A stretch of DNA of 64,000 nucleotides, from contig JBKAGT010000005.1 in the NCBI GenBank assembly GCA_046290495.1, positions 620,001 to 684,000 on the forward strand, in the 5' to 3' direction. The DNA comes from PGYR01 sp046290495 (GTDB taxonomy: Bacteria > Bacteroidota > Ignavibacteria > Kapaibacteriales > UBA2268). The notes beneath the pieces were generated by a model, which was not told the origin of the DNA, searched no databases, and saw nothing but the letters and a program-made list of their open reading frames with translations. Position numbers and translations under genes: made by a program. Of this stretch, positions 1-9,150 are shown piece by piece (position 1 is the first letter of the stretch; every line of letters starts with the position of its first letter).

Positions 1-2828
1 ACTTTAATTTTGTTATCAACAACATTGATGTTAGTAGAACTATTCCAGTTAACAGAAAGTGTCGGGCCAAACTTCGTTGGATTCGCTGCTGCGTTTGTAC
101 TCATAATATTAAAAGTATTCAATGCTGTCCAATCAACAGCCCAATTAGTTCCACCAAATGCTCCTACATATTCTGTTTGTCTGTGGAATCCATTAGAAGG
201 TAATGTTTTTACCCCACTCCAAGCAGGACCATTTTCAGACGGTCTCGGATCTAACCCCCAACTTTGTTGTGTTCTGTCAATTGAGTAAAGTGCAGGGTCT
301 TCAATTCTATTACCATTATCAGCATTACCTAAGTAATCTCTTGCTGGCTGTAAAGAATAACCTTTAATAACTTTACCGTCTTTTTCTGAGTCAGCAACAT
401 CTGGAGCAATTTCAGTCAATGAAGGCATTTCTTCACCACTAATTCCCCACCATAAGAAGTTTTGAAGGTGTAAGTCGCCATTATCCATTCTTGATTTCGA
501 ATCTTGACCATTTTCCAAATCTTCAATATTCAATCCTTCAGAAGTTTGCTCTGTCATAATACCGTTGTAGTATTTACCACCAGCATTATCTCTGAATATT
601 AATCCCATTGATTTTGCATTTGGTGAGTTAATACCAGAACCGATGTAAGTAACATTTGATATTTGAGGTATTGCAAATGGAGCACTATCATCTGGTTTAT
701 TACCACCATCATGTTCACCGGCCATATTTCCTCTATCAGTAGCTTGAATAGAGAACCAAAATTGTCCCATTCCATTAAAGCCTTCATCATAGTCAAATGA
801 ATCGTCGCCATTGAATGCAGAAACTAAGTAACGTGTATTAACATTTCCACCAAACCATTCAAATCCATCATCTTTGTTATATATAACTTCTACGAATTCG
901 ATAGTAGTTGCAGAACCAACAGCACCCATAGTTAAACCATTGATTTCGTTTCCTTCTCCAATGTCAGTACCACCGTGTCTGATAGAAACATACTTAATTA
1001 TACCAGAGTTATCCATTGGGTCATTACCACCGTATTGACCTTTAGGGTTGTTCTCAGGAATACCTTCAATGTTTCTAGTTCCATCAGGGTTGTTAGTTGG
1101 ACCTTTACCTAACACTAGTAAACCACCCCATAGACCTGATTCTTGCATTGGGTAATCAAAGTTATCATAAGGGTCATCACCTTCGAAAGTGAAGATAATT
1201 GGTTGAGCAGCAGTACCTTCAGCGTATATCTTACCACCTTGTGCTATAATTAATGCCGAAGCATTTGATTCTTGCCCTGGCTTACCTTGTATTATAGTAC
1301 CTGGCTCTATCCATAGTTCTGCACCGTCTTCAACGAATACAAACCTGTCTAGAACATAAATATTATCATTTGTGAACCACTTCTTTTCACCTTCTTTAAT
1401 CCAATCATCAGTAACTGCAACTGTGTTAGCACCTATTTGTCTAGCAACTTGTAAATGATATAATCCTGACCATCGAGCAAACCACATATCACCTGGAGCA
1501 AATGCACCAATGTAATCAACATCTTGGATGAAGTTGTCATTTAGTTTGTATGTTTCATTTGTTACTGCAGCAGAGTTAGGAGAAGGAGTAGGGTTTAACA
1601 AACCATTTTGACCTCTATCAATTTGATTTAGTCCTGGATCAACAATCCAATTGTTATTGTCAGAATTTGATAAGTAATCTCTTGTAGACTGAAGTGAATA
1701 CCCCTTAATTACTTTACCATCTTTTTCTGCATCAGGAACATCAGGTGCAATATCTGTCAAAGAAGGATTTTCTTTACTATTAATGTTCCACCAAATATTA
1801 TTTTTAAGTGCTAAATCACCTGTATTAAGTCTATTTTCAGAATCTTCACCACTTTCTAAATCTTCTATATTAAGACCCCAAGAAGTAAACTCTGTAAATA
1901 TTGAGTTATAATATTTACCACCTGCATTGTCTCTTAATAATAGTCCACTTGATTTAGGGTTGCCAGAGTTCGGTCCAGAACCTATGTATGTAGCATTTGA
2001 AATCGTAGGTCTTGCATATGGTTCGCTATCATCTGGTTTATTACCACCGTCGTGTTCACCGCCCATGTTTCCTCTATCAGTAGCTTGTATCGAGAACCAG
2101 AATTGTCCTTTACCAGTAAATCCTTCATCATAATCAAAAGCATCATCGCCATTAAAAGCAGAAACTAAATAGCGAGTATTAACAGTTCCTCCGAACCATT
2201 CAAATCCATCATCTTTATTATATAAGACTTCTACATACTCTATAGTAGTTCCAGCTCCAACAGCACCCATTGTAAGACCATTGATTTCATTACCTTCACC
2301 AATGTCAGTACCACCATGTCTGATAGATACATATCTAATTACTCCAGAATTATCCATAGGATCATTACCGCCGTATTGACCTTTAGAGTTATTCTCTGGA
2401 ATACCTTCAATGTTTCTAGTACCATCTTGATTATTAGTTGGTGCATTACCTAAAACGATTAGACCTCCCCATAGACCTGATTCTTGCATAGGATAATCAA
2501 AATAGTCATATGGATCATCTCCTTCAAAAGTAAAGATAATCGGTTTATCTGGAGTTCCATTTGCATATATTTTCCCACCTTGAGCAATAATTAAAGCAGA
2601 AGCATTTGACTCTTGACCTGTTTTACCTTGTATTACTGTTCCTGGTTCTATCCATAATTCCGCGCCGTCTTCAACAAATACAAATCTGTCTAGTACATAA
2701 ATATTATCGGCTGTCATAGTCTTTGTTTCGCCTTCCTTAATCCAATCGTCAGTAACTGTTATTGTTTCTGCTTTGGATGTGTATCCTACTACCATCATTA
2801 CAATGATTAATTGTAGTATTCTGTTCAT
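1..2828 (-). CDS. Secreted tandem-repeat (beta-helix-like) protein, 3' end outside window
   Basis: An open frame of 942 codons starts at the ATG at 2828, preceded by GGAG, and runs without a stop off the left edge, so the C-terminus is missing. Residues 1-20 form a signal peptide ending in SKA. The mature part holds two near-identical 447-residue units, beginning with TDDWIKEG near residues 26 and 473. Each unit carries phrases seen in a large secreted Bacteroidota family: IEPGTVIQGK, SGLWGGLIVLG, GGNDPMDNSGVIRYV, GNEINGLTMGAVG, DDGFEWFGGTVN. From the family I expect a parallel beta-helix-like fold; its biochemical role is not established. After unit 2 a different sequence begins and leaves the window, possibly a sorting domain. 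It lies 38 bases behind a TonB-dependent receptor gene and is probably co-transcribed with it, suggesting a surface partner. The pairing is real; the function is unknown. Confidence 0.88.
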   Translation of the reverse strand, partial: MNRILQLIIVMMVVGYTSKAETITVTDDWIKEGETKTMTADNIYVLDRFVFVEDGAELWIEPGTVIQGKTGQESNASALIIAQGGKIYANGTPDKPIIFTFEGDDPYDYFDYPMQESGLWGGLIVLGNAPTNNQDGTRNIEGIPENNSKGQYGGNDPMDNSGVIRYVSIRHGGTDIGEGNEINGLTMGAVGAGTTIEYVEVLYNKDDGFEWFGGTVNTRYLVSAFNGDDAFDYDEGFTGKGQFWFSIQATDRGNMGGEHDGGNKPDDSEPYARPTISNATYIGSGPNSGNPKSSGLLLRDNAGGKYYNSIFTEFTSWGLNIEDLESGEDSENRLNTGDLALKNNIWWNINSKENPSLTDIAPDVPDAEKDGKVIKGYSLQSTRDYLSNSDNNNWIVDPGLNQIDRGQNGLLNPTPSPNSAAVTNETYKLNDNFIQDVDYIGAFAPGDMWFARWSGLYHLQVARQIGANTVAVTDDWIKEGEKKWFTNDNIYVLDRFVFVEDGAELWIEPGTIIQGKPGQESNASALIIAQGGKIYAEGTAAQPIIFTFEGDDPYDNFDYPMQESGLWGGLLVLGKGPTNNPDGTRNIEGIPENNPKGQYGGNDPMDNSGIIKYVSIRHGGTDIGEGNEINGLTMGAVGSATTIEFVEVIYNKDDGFEWFGGNVNTRYLVSAFNGDDSFDYDEGFNGMGQFWFSIQATDRGNMAGEHDGGNKPDDSAPFAIPQISNVTYIGSGINSPNAKSMGLIFRDNAGGKYYNGIMTEQTSEGLNIEDLENGQDSKSRMDNGDLHLQNFLWWGISGEEMPSLTEIAPDVADSEKDGKVIKGYSLQPARDYLGNADNGNRIEDPALYSIDRTQQSWGLDPRPSENGPAWSGVKTLPSNGFHRQTEYVGAFGGTNWAVDWTALNTFNIMSTNAAANPTKFGPTLSVNWNSSTNINVVDNKIK
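69..1409 (-). repeat. Tandem intragenic repeat, unit 2 (1341-bp period)
   Basis: This is the second in-frame copy of the 447-codon unit. Similarity to unit 1 fades near 110-115, just after the GAF-G and W motifs that close each unit. Differences are mostly silent or conservative, for example NKPDDSAPFAIPQ here against NKPDDSEPYARPT in unit 1. Confidence 0.88.
1410..2750 (-). repeat. Tandem intragenic repeat, unit 1 (1341-bp period)
   Basis: This is the first of two in-frame direct repeats inside the secreted protein gene. The segment around 2690-2750 and that around 1349-1409 match almost base for base, with an exact offset of 1341 bases (447 codons). The similarity continues through most of the unit at the DNA level, which suggests a fairly recent duplication or ongoing homogenisation. 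The last part of the unit is less similar. Confidence 0.9.
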
Positions 2829-2866
2829 ATTAGAAACTCCTAATAAAATAATTGTGTAAAAAAATA

Positions 2867-5755
2867 TTAATCAAATGAATAATTTATACCAAGAGAGAAT
2901 GTAGTTCCCAAATCATATTGAGTATTAAAATACTCCTCTCCTTTGAATGTATATGTTCTTTCCATTCTTGCTCCAAGTATATTTCGTGCTGAGAATTTTA
3001 GTCTTAAATCGTTAATTATATCTTTACTTAATGTAAAGTTTAACATGTTTCTTGGTTGTTCAAAAACATCAGGTGTACCACCTAAACTTACGTCAGAAAG
3101 TCTTTCGCCAAACACATTGTAATGTAAACCAGCATCTAGTCCTAATTCATAGTTAATGTAAGCCAAGTCTAAGTTCAGAACATAAGGAGATTGACCTTGC
3201 AGTTGTCTTGTTCTGCTTGCTTCTGGGTTGAACGCTTGTACTAATTCGTACTCTTGGTCAGACATATCTACTTGAGATTCTACTAAAGTAAAATTAGCAC
3301 CAAATTGGAAGTTTTGTAATTCTTCAATGAAACCCAAATTCTTTCTAACTTCTAGTTCAAGACCAAATAATTGTGCTTTGTCCACATTTTGCATTTGTAC
3401 ATTACCATTAGCATTAACAATTACTCTTTCAATTGGGTTTGTGAAGTCTTTGTAAAAACCACTAATAGAAACAATTTCACCTGGGTTTAAGAACCATTCC
3501 CAACGTACATCGAAATTATCAATTAAAGTTCTCTGTAGGTTTGGATTACCAATAAAAGTAAATCCACCTACGAATTCGAAGAAGTCAAAATCAGCTAATT
3601 CTCTAAAAGTAGGTCTTGCTAATGTTTTACCATAAGCAAATCTTAGATTTTGGTTTTCAGATAGACTGACAATCATATTTGCTGATGGTAAAAAGTCATT
3701 CTCAAGTATTCCAGCAGCAGGTAGTGTAGTATCACGACTAGTTACAGTCATATCTGTAGTTTCCATTCTGGCTCCACCAACAAATCTAACCCCATCAACT
3801 ATTTCTGCATCAATCATACCATAGAATGCAGTTAATTCTTGATCACCAGAGTAAGCATCTTTGTCTACTACTCTATTTTCTAAGTAGAGACCATAAGTAT
3901 TGAAAAATGCTGATGAATCATCAACTAGCCCAACATTGTTTGCAAAGTAATCATTAACATCACCATCGAATATACTTTGCCCATTAATTTGATCTACTAA
4001 GAACATATATCTATCTTGCTGGAAAGAACGAGTCTTATTCTGATATGCAAACCCTGTTTTAAATTTGAATAATGACCCTATAGTTTCAGTCAAGGGTAAT
4101 TCGAAATCTAATTTTGCATTGTTTGACTCTTCCGACAAATCACGATAGAATCTTGCAGGATTTATATAGTGGTTTTCATCAATTCTCCAGGTTGTATCAA
4201 GACCGCCTTCATTCTCAATTATTTCATTGATTTCATAAGTAAAAAATCTCATATCTGGCTCATCTTGGGAAGTATTTGCTGTAGATAAATTCCAATCTAT
4301 TTTTGCATTAGAAAGTGATTTGATACTATGTTCACCAGAGAATTGATATGATTGTACATTTCTTTCTATATATCTGAGAGTGCTAGATCTGATTTGCTCT
4401 GTCTCTGGATACTGTTCATCGAAATATGATAAACTTTGAGCAACTGACTGTCCTGATTGATTATAGAATAAATTAAATAATATTCTATCTGAATCCGAAA
4501 GATCATAACCTACATTTGCCAAAGCCCCCCAATTGACTTCTTGAGTACTTTTAGTGTCATTTATTATCTTGTTTGACCTTAATTCATTAGCGTCACCAGA
4601 AGTTAATTCATATATAGCAAACTGCCCACCGTCGTAATTACTAAAATTAGTTCCATAACTTAGACTCGCCAAATAACCCAATGAGTTACCTAATAAATCA
4701 AATTGATCTCCAATATTCATAGACATGCTACCGTTCAATGGTGCAGTAGTTTGTGATGGGGCCATTTCATTATTAAAAGCATTAGAGAGGTTGTCTAGTT
4801 GTTCAGCTTTTTGAATACTTTCTTCATTCCTTCTGTTTCTAGTGTCTGTAGGAATTGGTACATTATCAGCATTCTTAATTACATCGGGCAAATCTCTTTT
4901 ACCATTATCAAATCCTAGCCAATCAGTGCTAGAACCACTGTAAGTGAGAACTTCTTGACCAGTTACAACTGTGTTTGCAGAAGTTGACAAGGCTATACCA
5001 GCTTTAAACTCTTCTGGAAAAGACTTAGTTTTTATGTCAATTGTACCACCAGTAAAGTCTCCGGGTTTATCTGGTGTTGCTGTTTTGATAGTTACAATGT
5101 TTTCAATCATTCCTGCTGGGAATAAATCTAAGTGAACTGATTTTTTATCAGGATCAGCACTTGGCATTGCAGTACCATTGAGTTGTGTATTAGAATACCT
5201 ATCCCCTAATCCACGTATGAATACGTGTTTTCCTCCAACTACAGAAGCACCAGTTACATTATTCATTGCGGCAGCTGCATCTCCAGCCCCACCTCTTGAA
5301 ATTTCCTTTGAACCAATTGCATCAGAGAAAGATTGTGATTTCTGTCTATCTTTTAAAAGTACTGCACCCGTCTCTTTCACCGCCTTAGCCGTTACAATAA
5401 TATCTTCGCTCATCATAGACTCACTTTCGAGTGTAATGTCTACTGTTGTCGTTTCATTTTCTTTTATTTCAATATCTTTTATCTGTTTCTTTGCATAACC
5501 TATGTAAGAAAAAGAAACTGTATAAATTCCAGGTTTGATATTTTTAACTAAATAGGTACCGTCTACTTTTGTCATAGCCCCCTGTTTGGTACCTACAAGC
5601 TGAACCGTAGCTCCAATCATAGGATCACCATAGTCACCATCGACAATTGTACCTTTAAGTGTACCATTTTTAGAAAAAAGACTGGCTGATGTCAGAATCA
5701 GCAGCATTACTATGAGTGTTGTTTTAGTCAAGTTTTTCACTTTATAGCTCCACAT
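2867..5755 (-). CDS. TonB-dependent outer membrane receptor with carboxypeptidase-like regulatory domain
   Basis: This 962-residue receptor has a signal peptide (about residues 1-28). A CarboxypepD_reg-like beta-sandwich follows at about 34-115 (GTIVDGDYGDPMIGATVQLV ... VDGTYLVKNIKPGIYTVSFS). Next come a TonB plug (about 130-245, with GGKHVFIRGLGDRYSNTQLN and DLFPAGMIENIVTIKTATPD) and a long 22-strand-type barrel ending in GTTFSLGINYSFD. Such receptors import a ligand across the outer membrane with energy from TonB-ExbBD. No SusD partner is present. The only neighbour in the operon is the duplicated secreted protein downstream. The substrate cannot be read from sequence. The start is the first ATG after the stop-rich upstream region; I see no strong Shine-Dalgarno sequence. 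Confidence 0.93.
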   Translation of the reverse strand: MWSYKVKNLTKTTLIVMLLILTSASLFSKNGTLKGTIVDGDYGDPMIGATVQLVGTKQGAMTKVDGTYLVKNIKPGIYTVSFSYIGYAKKQIKDIEIKENETTTVDITLESESMMSEDIIVTAKAVKETGAVLLKDRQKSQSFSDAIGSKEISRGGAGDAAAAMNNVTGASVVGGKHVFIRGLGDRYSNTQLNGTAMPSADPDKKSVHLDLFPAGMIENIVTIKTATPDKPGDFTGGTIDIKTKSFPEEFKAGIALSTSANTVVTGQEVLTYSGSSTDWLGFDNGKRDLPDVIKNADNVPIPTDTRNRRNEESIQKAEQLDNLSNAFNNEMAPSQTTAPLNGSMSMNIGDQFDLLGNSLGYLASLSYGTNFSNYDGGQFAIYELTSGDANELRSNKIINDTKSTQEVNWGALANVGYDLSDSDRILFNLFYNQSGQSVAQSLSYFDEQYPETEQIRSSTLRYIERNVQSYQFSGEHSIKSLSNAKIDWNLSTANTSQDEPDMRFFTYEINEIIENEGGLDTTWRIDENHYINPARFYRDLSEESNNAKLDFELPLTETIGSLFKFKTGFAYQNKTRSFQQDRYMFLVDQINGQSIFDGDVNDYFANNVGLVDDSSAFFNTYGLYLENRVVDKDAYSGDQELTAFYGMIDAEIVDGVRFVGGARMETTDMTVTSRDTTLPAAGILENDFLPSANMIVSLSENQNLRFAYGKTLARPTFRELADFDFFEFVGGFTFIGNPNLQRTLIDNFDVRWEWFLNPGEIVSISGFYKDFTNPIERVIVNANGNVQMQNVDKAQLFGLELEVRKNLGFIEELQNFQFGANFTLVESQVDMSDQEYELVQAFNPEASRTRQLQGQSPYVLNLDLAYINYELGLDAGLHYNVFGERLSDVSLGGTPDVFEQPRNMLNFTLSKDIINDLRLKFSARNILGARMERTYTFKGEEYFNTQYDLGTTFSLGINYSFD

Positions 5756-6171
5756 TATATTATTACTTTTTGACTTAAAATTATTATTTAATAGATTGTA
5801 TTCTTAAAAATTTAGATGGCTAAGTATTAGATCTGTCTTTTGTGTGAAGCTCCAAATTCTATCTGACTGACTTTTTCTACTTAGCCAACTAATGAGACAC
5901 TTTTTCATTTCGTTCGTATATTCAACTTTGGAATTCTTGATAAACTGCTTCACTAAATTATCTGCTTCTACTAAATTGAATTATTCAAATTTGGTTCAAT
6001 AGATTTAAGATTGATTAAAGTTTTTGTTAAGGTCTTGTTAATTGTTTAACTCTTTTTAAGATAAGTTTGGATAGTGTTTTGTTTGAGTTAAGACTATGTT
6101 AAGATTTATAAGTAGCTATTGTTTTTGTTATTTTTGCATTGTCAAAATTTATAAAACACGTATGGAATTAG
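5756..6171. other. Divergent intergenic region with an inverted repeat
   Basis: These 416 bases without a gene separate the divergent receptor and mtnN genes, so promoters for both should lie here. A near-perfect 13-base inverted repeat (AGATGGCTAAGTA at 5814-5826 against the reverse complement at 5878-5890, one mismatch) flanks about 51 bases on the receptor side. On the mtnN side there is a TAnnTTTG box at 6129-6136. I see no coding potential and no recognisable riboswitch. Confidence 0.55.
6129..6136 (+). promoter_or_regulatory. Candidate Bacteroidota-type -7 box for mtnN
   Basis: TATTTTTG matches TAnnTTTG, the -7 consensus of the Bacteroidota housekeeping sigma factor. It sits 35 bases before the mtnN start. 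No convincing -33 TTG is visible at the usual 17-20 base spacing, so support rests on the -7 box and its placement. Confidence 0.45.
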
Positions 6172-6885
6172 ATGGCTATTGGTATAATGAGTGCAATGAG
6201 AGAAGAAGTAAGTTTATTATTGCAATATATAATTGACCCAAGAACTCAGGAAATTGGTAAAAGAGAATACATTAGCTGTAAGTTATTTAATAACAATGTA
6301 GTTATAGTTTTTTCACGCTGGGGCAAAGTTGCTTCTTCTAGTACAGCCACTACTTTGATAGATAAATTTGGTGTAGATGAGATTATCTTCACAGGCGTTG
6401 CAGGAGCAATAGTAGATAATTTATCCATAGGAGATATAGTAATAGGAAAAAAGCTATACCAGTATGATATGGATGCAAGTCCTTTATTCAATAAATATGA
6501 AATTCCACTTCTTGAAAAAGTATATTTTGAAACTGATAATACTATTTCGTCAATACTCTATGAAGCTTCAGAAACTTATATAGATGAAGCTCAGATTGAT
6601 AGTGTTCCAAAACTAACATTAGGAAATATAGGAACTGGAGATAGATTTGTTAATGACACAATATTATCTAATGAGATTTCAATAATAGACGATATAAAAG
6701 TTGTAGAAATGGAAGGAGCAGCTGTTGCTCAAATATGCTACGAGCATGACGTCCCATTTGGTGTGGTTCGAATTGTTTCAGACAATTCGAATTCTGATGC
6801 GCATGTTGATTTTCAAGATTTTATTGAGACTAGAGCATGTATCTATTCTTTGGGAATTATAAAAAATTATTTGAATAGTAAATAA
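6172..6885 (+). CDS. mtnN: 5'-methylthioadenosine/S-adenosylhomocysteine nucleosidase
   Basis: This 237-residue protein cleaves adenine from methylthioadenosine and S-adenosylhomocysteine in methionine salvage and SAM by-product recycling, in the cytoplasm. The N-terminus MAIGIMSAMREEV aligns with the family's MKIGIIGAMEEEV and places a catalytic Glu at residue 12. GVAGAIVDNLSIGDIV is the phosphorylase-superfamily core. VVEMEGAAVAQ holds the ribose-binding Met-Glu, and RIVSDNSNSDAH keeps the catalytic Asp after Ser. Length is normal for the family. The upstream ATG at 6162 is in another frame and stops early. It is followed one base later by ruvX, so the two are co-transcribed. Confidence 0.95.
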   Translation: MAIGIMSAMREEVSLLLQYIIDPRTQEIGKREYISCKLFNNNVVIVFSRWGKVASSSTATTLIDKFGVDEIIFTGVAGAIVDNLSIGDIVIGKKLYQYDMDASPLFNKYEIPLLEKVYFETDNTISSILYEASETYIDEAQIDSVPKLTLGNIGTGDRFVNDTILSNEISIIDDIKVVEMEGAAVAQICYEHDVPFGVVRIVSDNSNSDAHVDFQDFIETRACIYSLGIIKNYLNSK

Positions 6886-6886
6886 T

Positions 6887-7330
6887 ATGAAATTAGATTT
6901 AAATAGATATAAATACAAAAGAATAGCTTGTTTTGATTATGGACTGAAAAGAATTGGTTTTGCAGTTTCAGATGAGTTGCATATTACTGTAAGACCAGTA
7001 AAAGTATTCGATGCAACTGATGAGGATTTGCTTGATCAAATCAAAGAAGAAATAAAAATACAGAATGTGGGGCTAATAGTTGTTGGTCAGCCAGTTGACT
7101 ATAATGGTGGTAGTAGTGAAGTTTTAGAAGCTATAGATAACTTCAGAGATAAACTAATCGTATCTACAGAACTAGAAGTTGTATTGTTTGACGAGAACTA
7201 CTCAAGTAAAGAAGCAATGAGAGTGATGTTAGCTTCTGGAAAAAAGAAAAAAGATAGAAGAAAAAAGGGTAACTTAGACATGACAGCAGCTGCAGTAATT
7301 TTAAAAAACTTTATACGAGAAAATGATTAA
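6887..7330 (+). CDS. ruvX: Putative pre-16S rRNA nuclease / Holliday junction resolvase-like YqgF (RuvX)
   Basis: This 147-residue RNase H-like protein belongs to the YqgF/RuvX family, which acts in 16S rRNA 5'-end maturation in E. coli and was earlier proposed as a Holliday junction resolvase. FDYGLKRIGFAVSD carries the first catalytic Asp, VVGQPVDYNGGSSE is the second strand region, LFDENYSSKEA holds the DE pair, and GNLDMTAAAVIL provides the C-terminal Asp. A lysine-rich stretch (GKKKKDRRKKG) replaces the usual short basic loop. The gene starts one base after mtnN and overlaps the next gene by 8 bases, indicating tight co-translation. Confidence 0.93.
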   Translation: MKLDLNRYKYKRIACFDYGLKRIGFAVSDELHITVRPVKVFDATDEDLLDQIKEEIKIQNVGLIVVGQPVDYNGGSSEVLEAIDNFRDKLIVSTELEVVLFDENYSSKEAMRVMLASGKKKKDRRKKGNLDMTAAAVILKNFIREND

Positions 7331-8627
7331 ATATTTGACTACTTTTTTATTCCTAACTACTATTTGCAGTTACTCACAATTAGATAAGTCAACGTATTAT
7401 TCTTACGGTGAATCCTTATATTCAGAAGTATTGCATTTACCTTATACTTCAGATGATTCTTCGAGAGTTATGGTACTAGCAAAAGTAGCCACCGAAGCTA
7501 TAAATTTTGTAAAAGTATCTGATGGTGAGAATTTTGGGAAATATAGTGGAATAGTTAGCTTACAAATAAAGTTTCAAAATAGTCAAGGCATAATCAAGGA
7601 AAGAATAAAGCTAACTGACACTGTATTTTTCGATGATTATGATAATACTCAAAGTAAGTCAATATTTTTAGAGTCATTTGAAGAAGTAGTTGTTCCAAAT
7701 GATGATTATAGTATTAGTTTTGAATTTGAGATAAAAAAGAACTCAACAAGTAATGTTCAAAAACACTCCATCAATTTGACTGAAATTGAAGGTAAATACT
7801 CCCCTATTTTTCTAAATACCCCTAGAGAAGATGTATACACTAACTTAGATCCTTTTTTGTTAAAAAATACCATTTCATTTGATGCAAAAGGGTGTAAAGT
7901 TATTATTCCTACTCAAAGTTTAGGAGAGAATAATTATACCTATAAGATCATTAAGAAAAAAGAAGTTGAAAACAGTCCTTTAAATTGGGATGAAAAAAAT
8001 GAGTTTGATGGCATCTGTAAAAAACTTACTAATATTGATTTCAAAATCGAAAATAATTTCTCAGACATTAAGTTCAGTTTAGGAAGGAATTCAAAATATA
8101 ACGCTTTAGATTTCAATATACCAGTTGACAAAATTTTACCAGGACAGTATGAATTACAGCTTTTGAAGAATAATCAGATTTTTAAAACATATTCATTTGA
8201 AATAAGGTGGCATAACAGACCAATTTCACTCAACAACTTAGATTACGCCATAGAATTAATGAAATATATAGCTTCTGAGAAAGAAATAGAAAAACTATTG
8301 GATTCTGATGATTTATCTAAAAATTTTCTTGATTGGTGGAGTGACAAAGACCCTACGTCTTTCACCCCATTCAATGAAGCTATACAGCAATATTACTCTC
8401 GTGTAGATTATGCATTTTTTAGTTTTAAAACAATTTCAGAGAGTGATGGCGCTCTTACTGACAGAGGCAAAGTTTTTATTTTGAAAGCATTCCCAACAAA
8501 AGTAGAAGAAGCATTTGAAAATAATGAAACGCTAATAAAGTGGAAATATCAGAACATAAAAAAAGAGTATGTCTTTGAATTGATTAATGCAGGAAACTAT
8601 AGGCTAGTAGAGATAAACGACCTCTGA
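7323..8627 (+). CDS. GWxTD domain-containing secreted protein
   Basis: This is a 434-residue protein with a signal peptide (MIKYLTTFLFLTTICSYSQ, cleavage about residue 19-20; no lipobox Cys). The first 270 residues are beta-rich and not recognisable. Residues about 300-390 match the GWxTD domain: FLDWWSDKDPTSFTPFNE followed by AIQQYYSRVDYAFFSF. This domain is common in Ignavibacteria, Chlorobi and Kapabacteria and has no proven function. It starts inside the last codons of ruvX, so it is the third gene of the mtnN operon, and its stop lies 2 bases from the convergent stop of the next minus-strand gene. Confidence 0.82.
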   Translation: MIKYLTTFLFLTTICSYSQLDKSTYYSYGESLYSEVLHLPYTSDDSSRVMVLAKVATEAINFVKVSDGENFGKYSGIVSLQIKFQNSQGIIKERIKLTDTVFFDDYDNTQSKSIFLESFEEVVVPNDDYSISFEFEIKKNSTSNVQKHSINLTEIEGKYSPIFLNTPREDVYTNLDPFLLKNTISFDAKGCKVIIPTQSLGENNYTYKIIKKKEVENSPLNWDEKNEFDGICKKLTNIDFKIENNFSDIKFSLGRNSKYNALDFNIPVDKILPGQYELQLLKNNQIFKTYSFEIRWHNRPISLNNLDYAIELMKYIASEKEIEKLLDSDDLSKNFLDWWSDKDPTSFTPFNEAIQQYYSRVDYAFFSFKTISESDGALTDRGKVFILKAFPTKVEEAFENNETLIKWKYQNIKKEYVFELINAGNYRLVEINDL

Positions 8628-8629
8628 TT

Positions 8630-9022
8630 TTATCTTGGTTCCCATGCCTCACCTTCACAAGGAATGTGATTAGTACTCACATGTTCATCATATAATTTAC
8701 ATAACTGACTATCGGCATTAAAATTACGACAGGAACCACACAGTGTATCCTCAGTGAATTTCTTAATTCTGTCAGTATACTCTTGATATTGTGTCCAACC
8801 AGGATATAGTGCTATCAACCATATTAAGAATAATGAGAAGTACCACATTTCATTATTCCCATAGATATACATGATTATCATAGTAACAACCATAATAATC
8901 GATGATCTAAGCAGAACTCCCCATACAATTGAACCAACAGTGACTACCGGTTCATTATGATTATCTTCATCTGTAACCTCTTTAAAAAGGAACAAATTCT
9001 TTATTTTATCTATATCATTCAT
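8630..9022 (-). CDS. Small membrane protein with C-terminal four-cysteine motif
   Basis: This 130-residue protein is of unknown function. Two hydrophobic segments (about residues 34-52 and 56-72) form a hairpin in the membrane. The C-terminal tail carries CGSCRNFNADSQLC followed by IPCEGEAWEP, a CxxC-x8-C-x10-C arrangement suited to a zinc ribbon or a rubredoxin-like iron site. The start is the ATG at 9022. It is monocistronic, convergent with the GWxTD gene and divergent from folB. A metal-binding tail is inference from the cysteine spacing; no family name is claimed. Confidence 0.8.
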   Translation of the reverse strand: MNDIDKIKNLFLFKEVTDEDNHNEPVVTVGSIVWGVLLRSSIIMVVTMIIMYIYGNNEMWYFSLFLIWLIALYPGWTQYQEYTDRIKKFTEDTLCGSCRNFNADSQLCKLYDEHVSTNHIPCEGEAWEPR

Positions 9023-9150
9023 ATTTAGTATCTATATCTATAACCAATAAACGCTCTGTTGTAAAATAAATTATAAATATAGTTACTATATTTTCGTACT
9101 TATTTTTATTAAATTATAAAATATATAACTAATAACTAAGAGAAAGAATA

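Noticed and set aside
599..2133. Short frames in this stretch (for example 599-811 minus and 1927-2133 plus)
   Set aside because: They lie out of frame within the long open minus-strand gene that runs from 2828 off the left edge and show no protein-like pattern.
5891..6120. A riboswitch in the receptor leader
   Set aside because: No conserved cobalamin, thiamine or other riboswitch core sequence is recognisable; only the spaced inverted repeat is visible.
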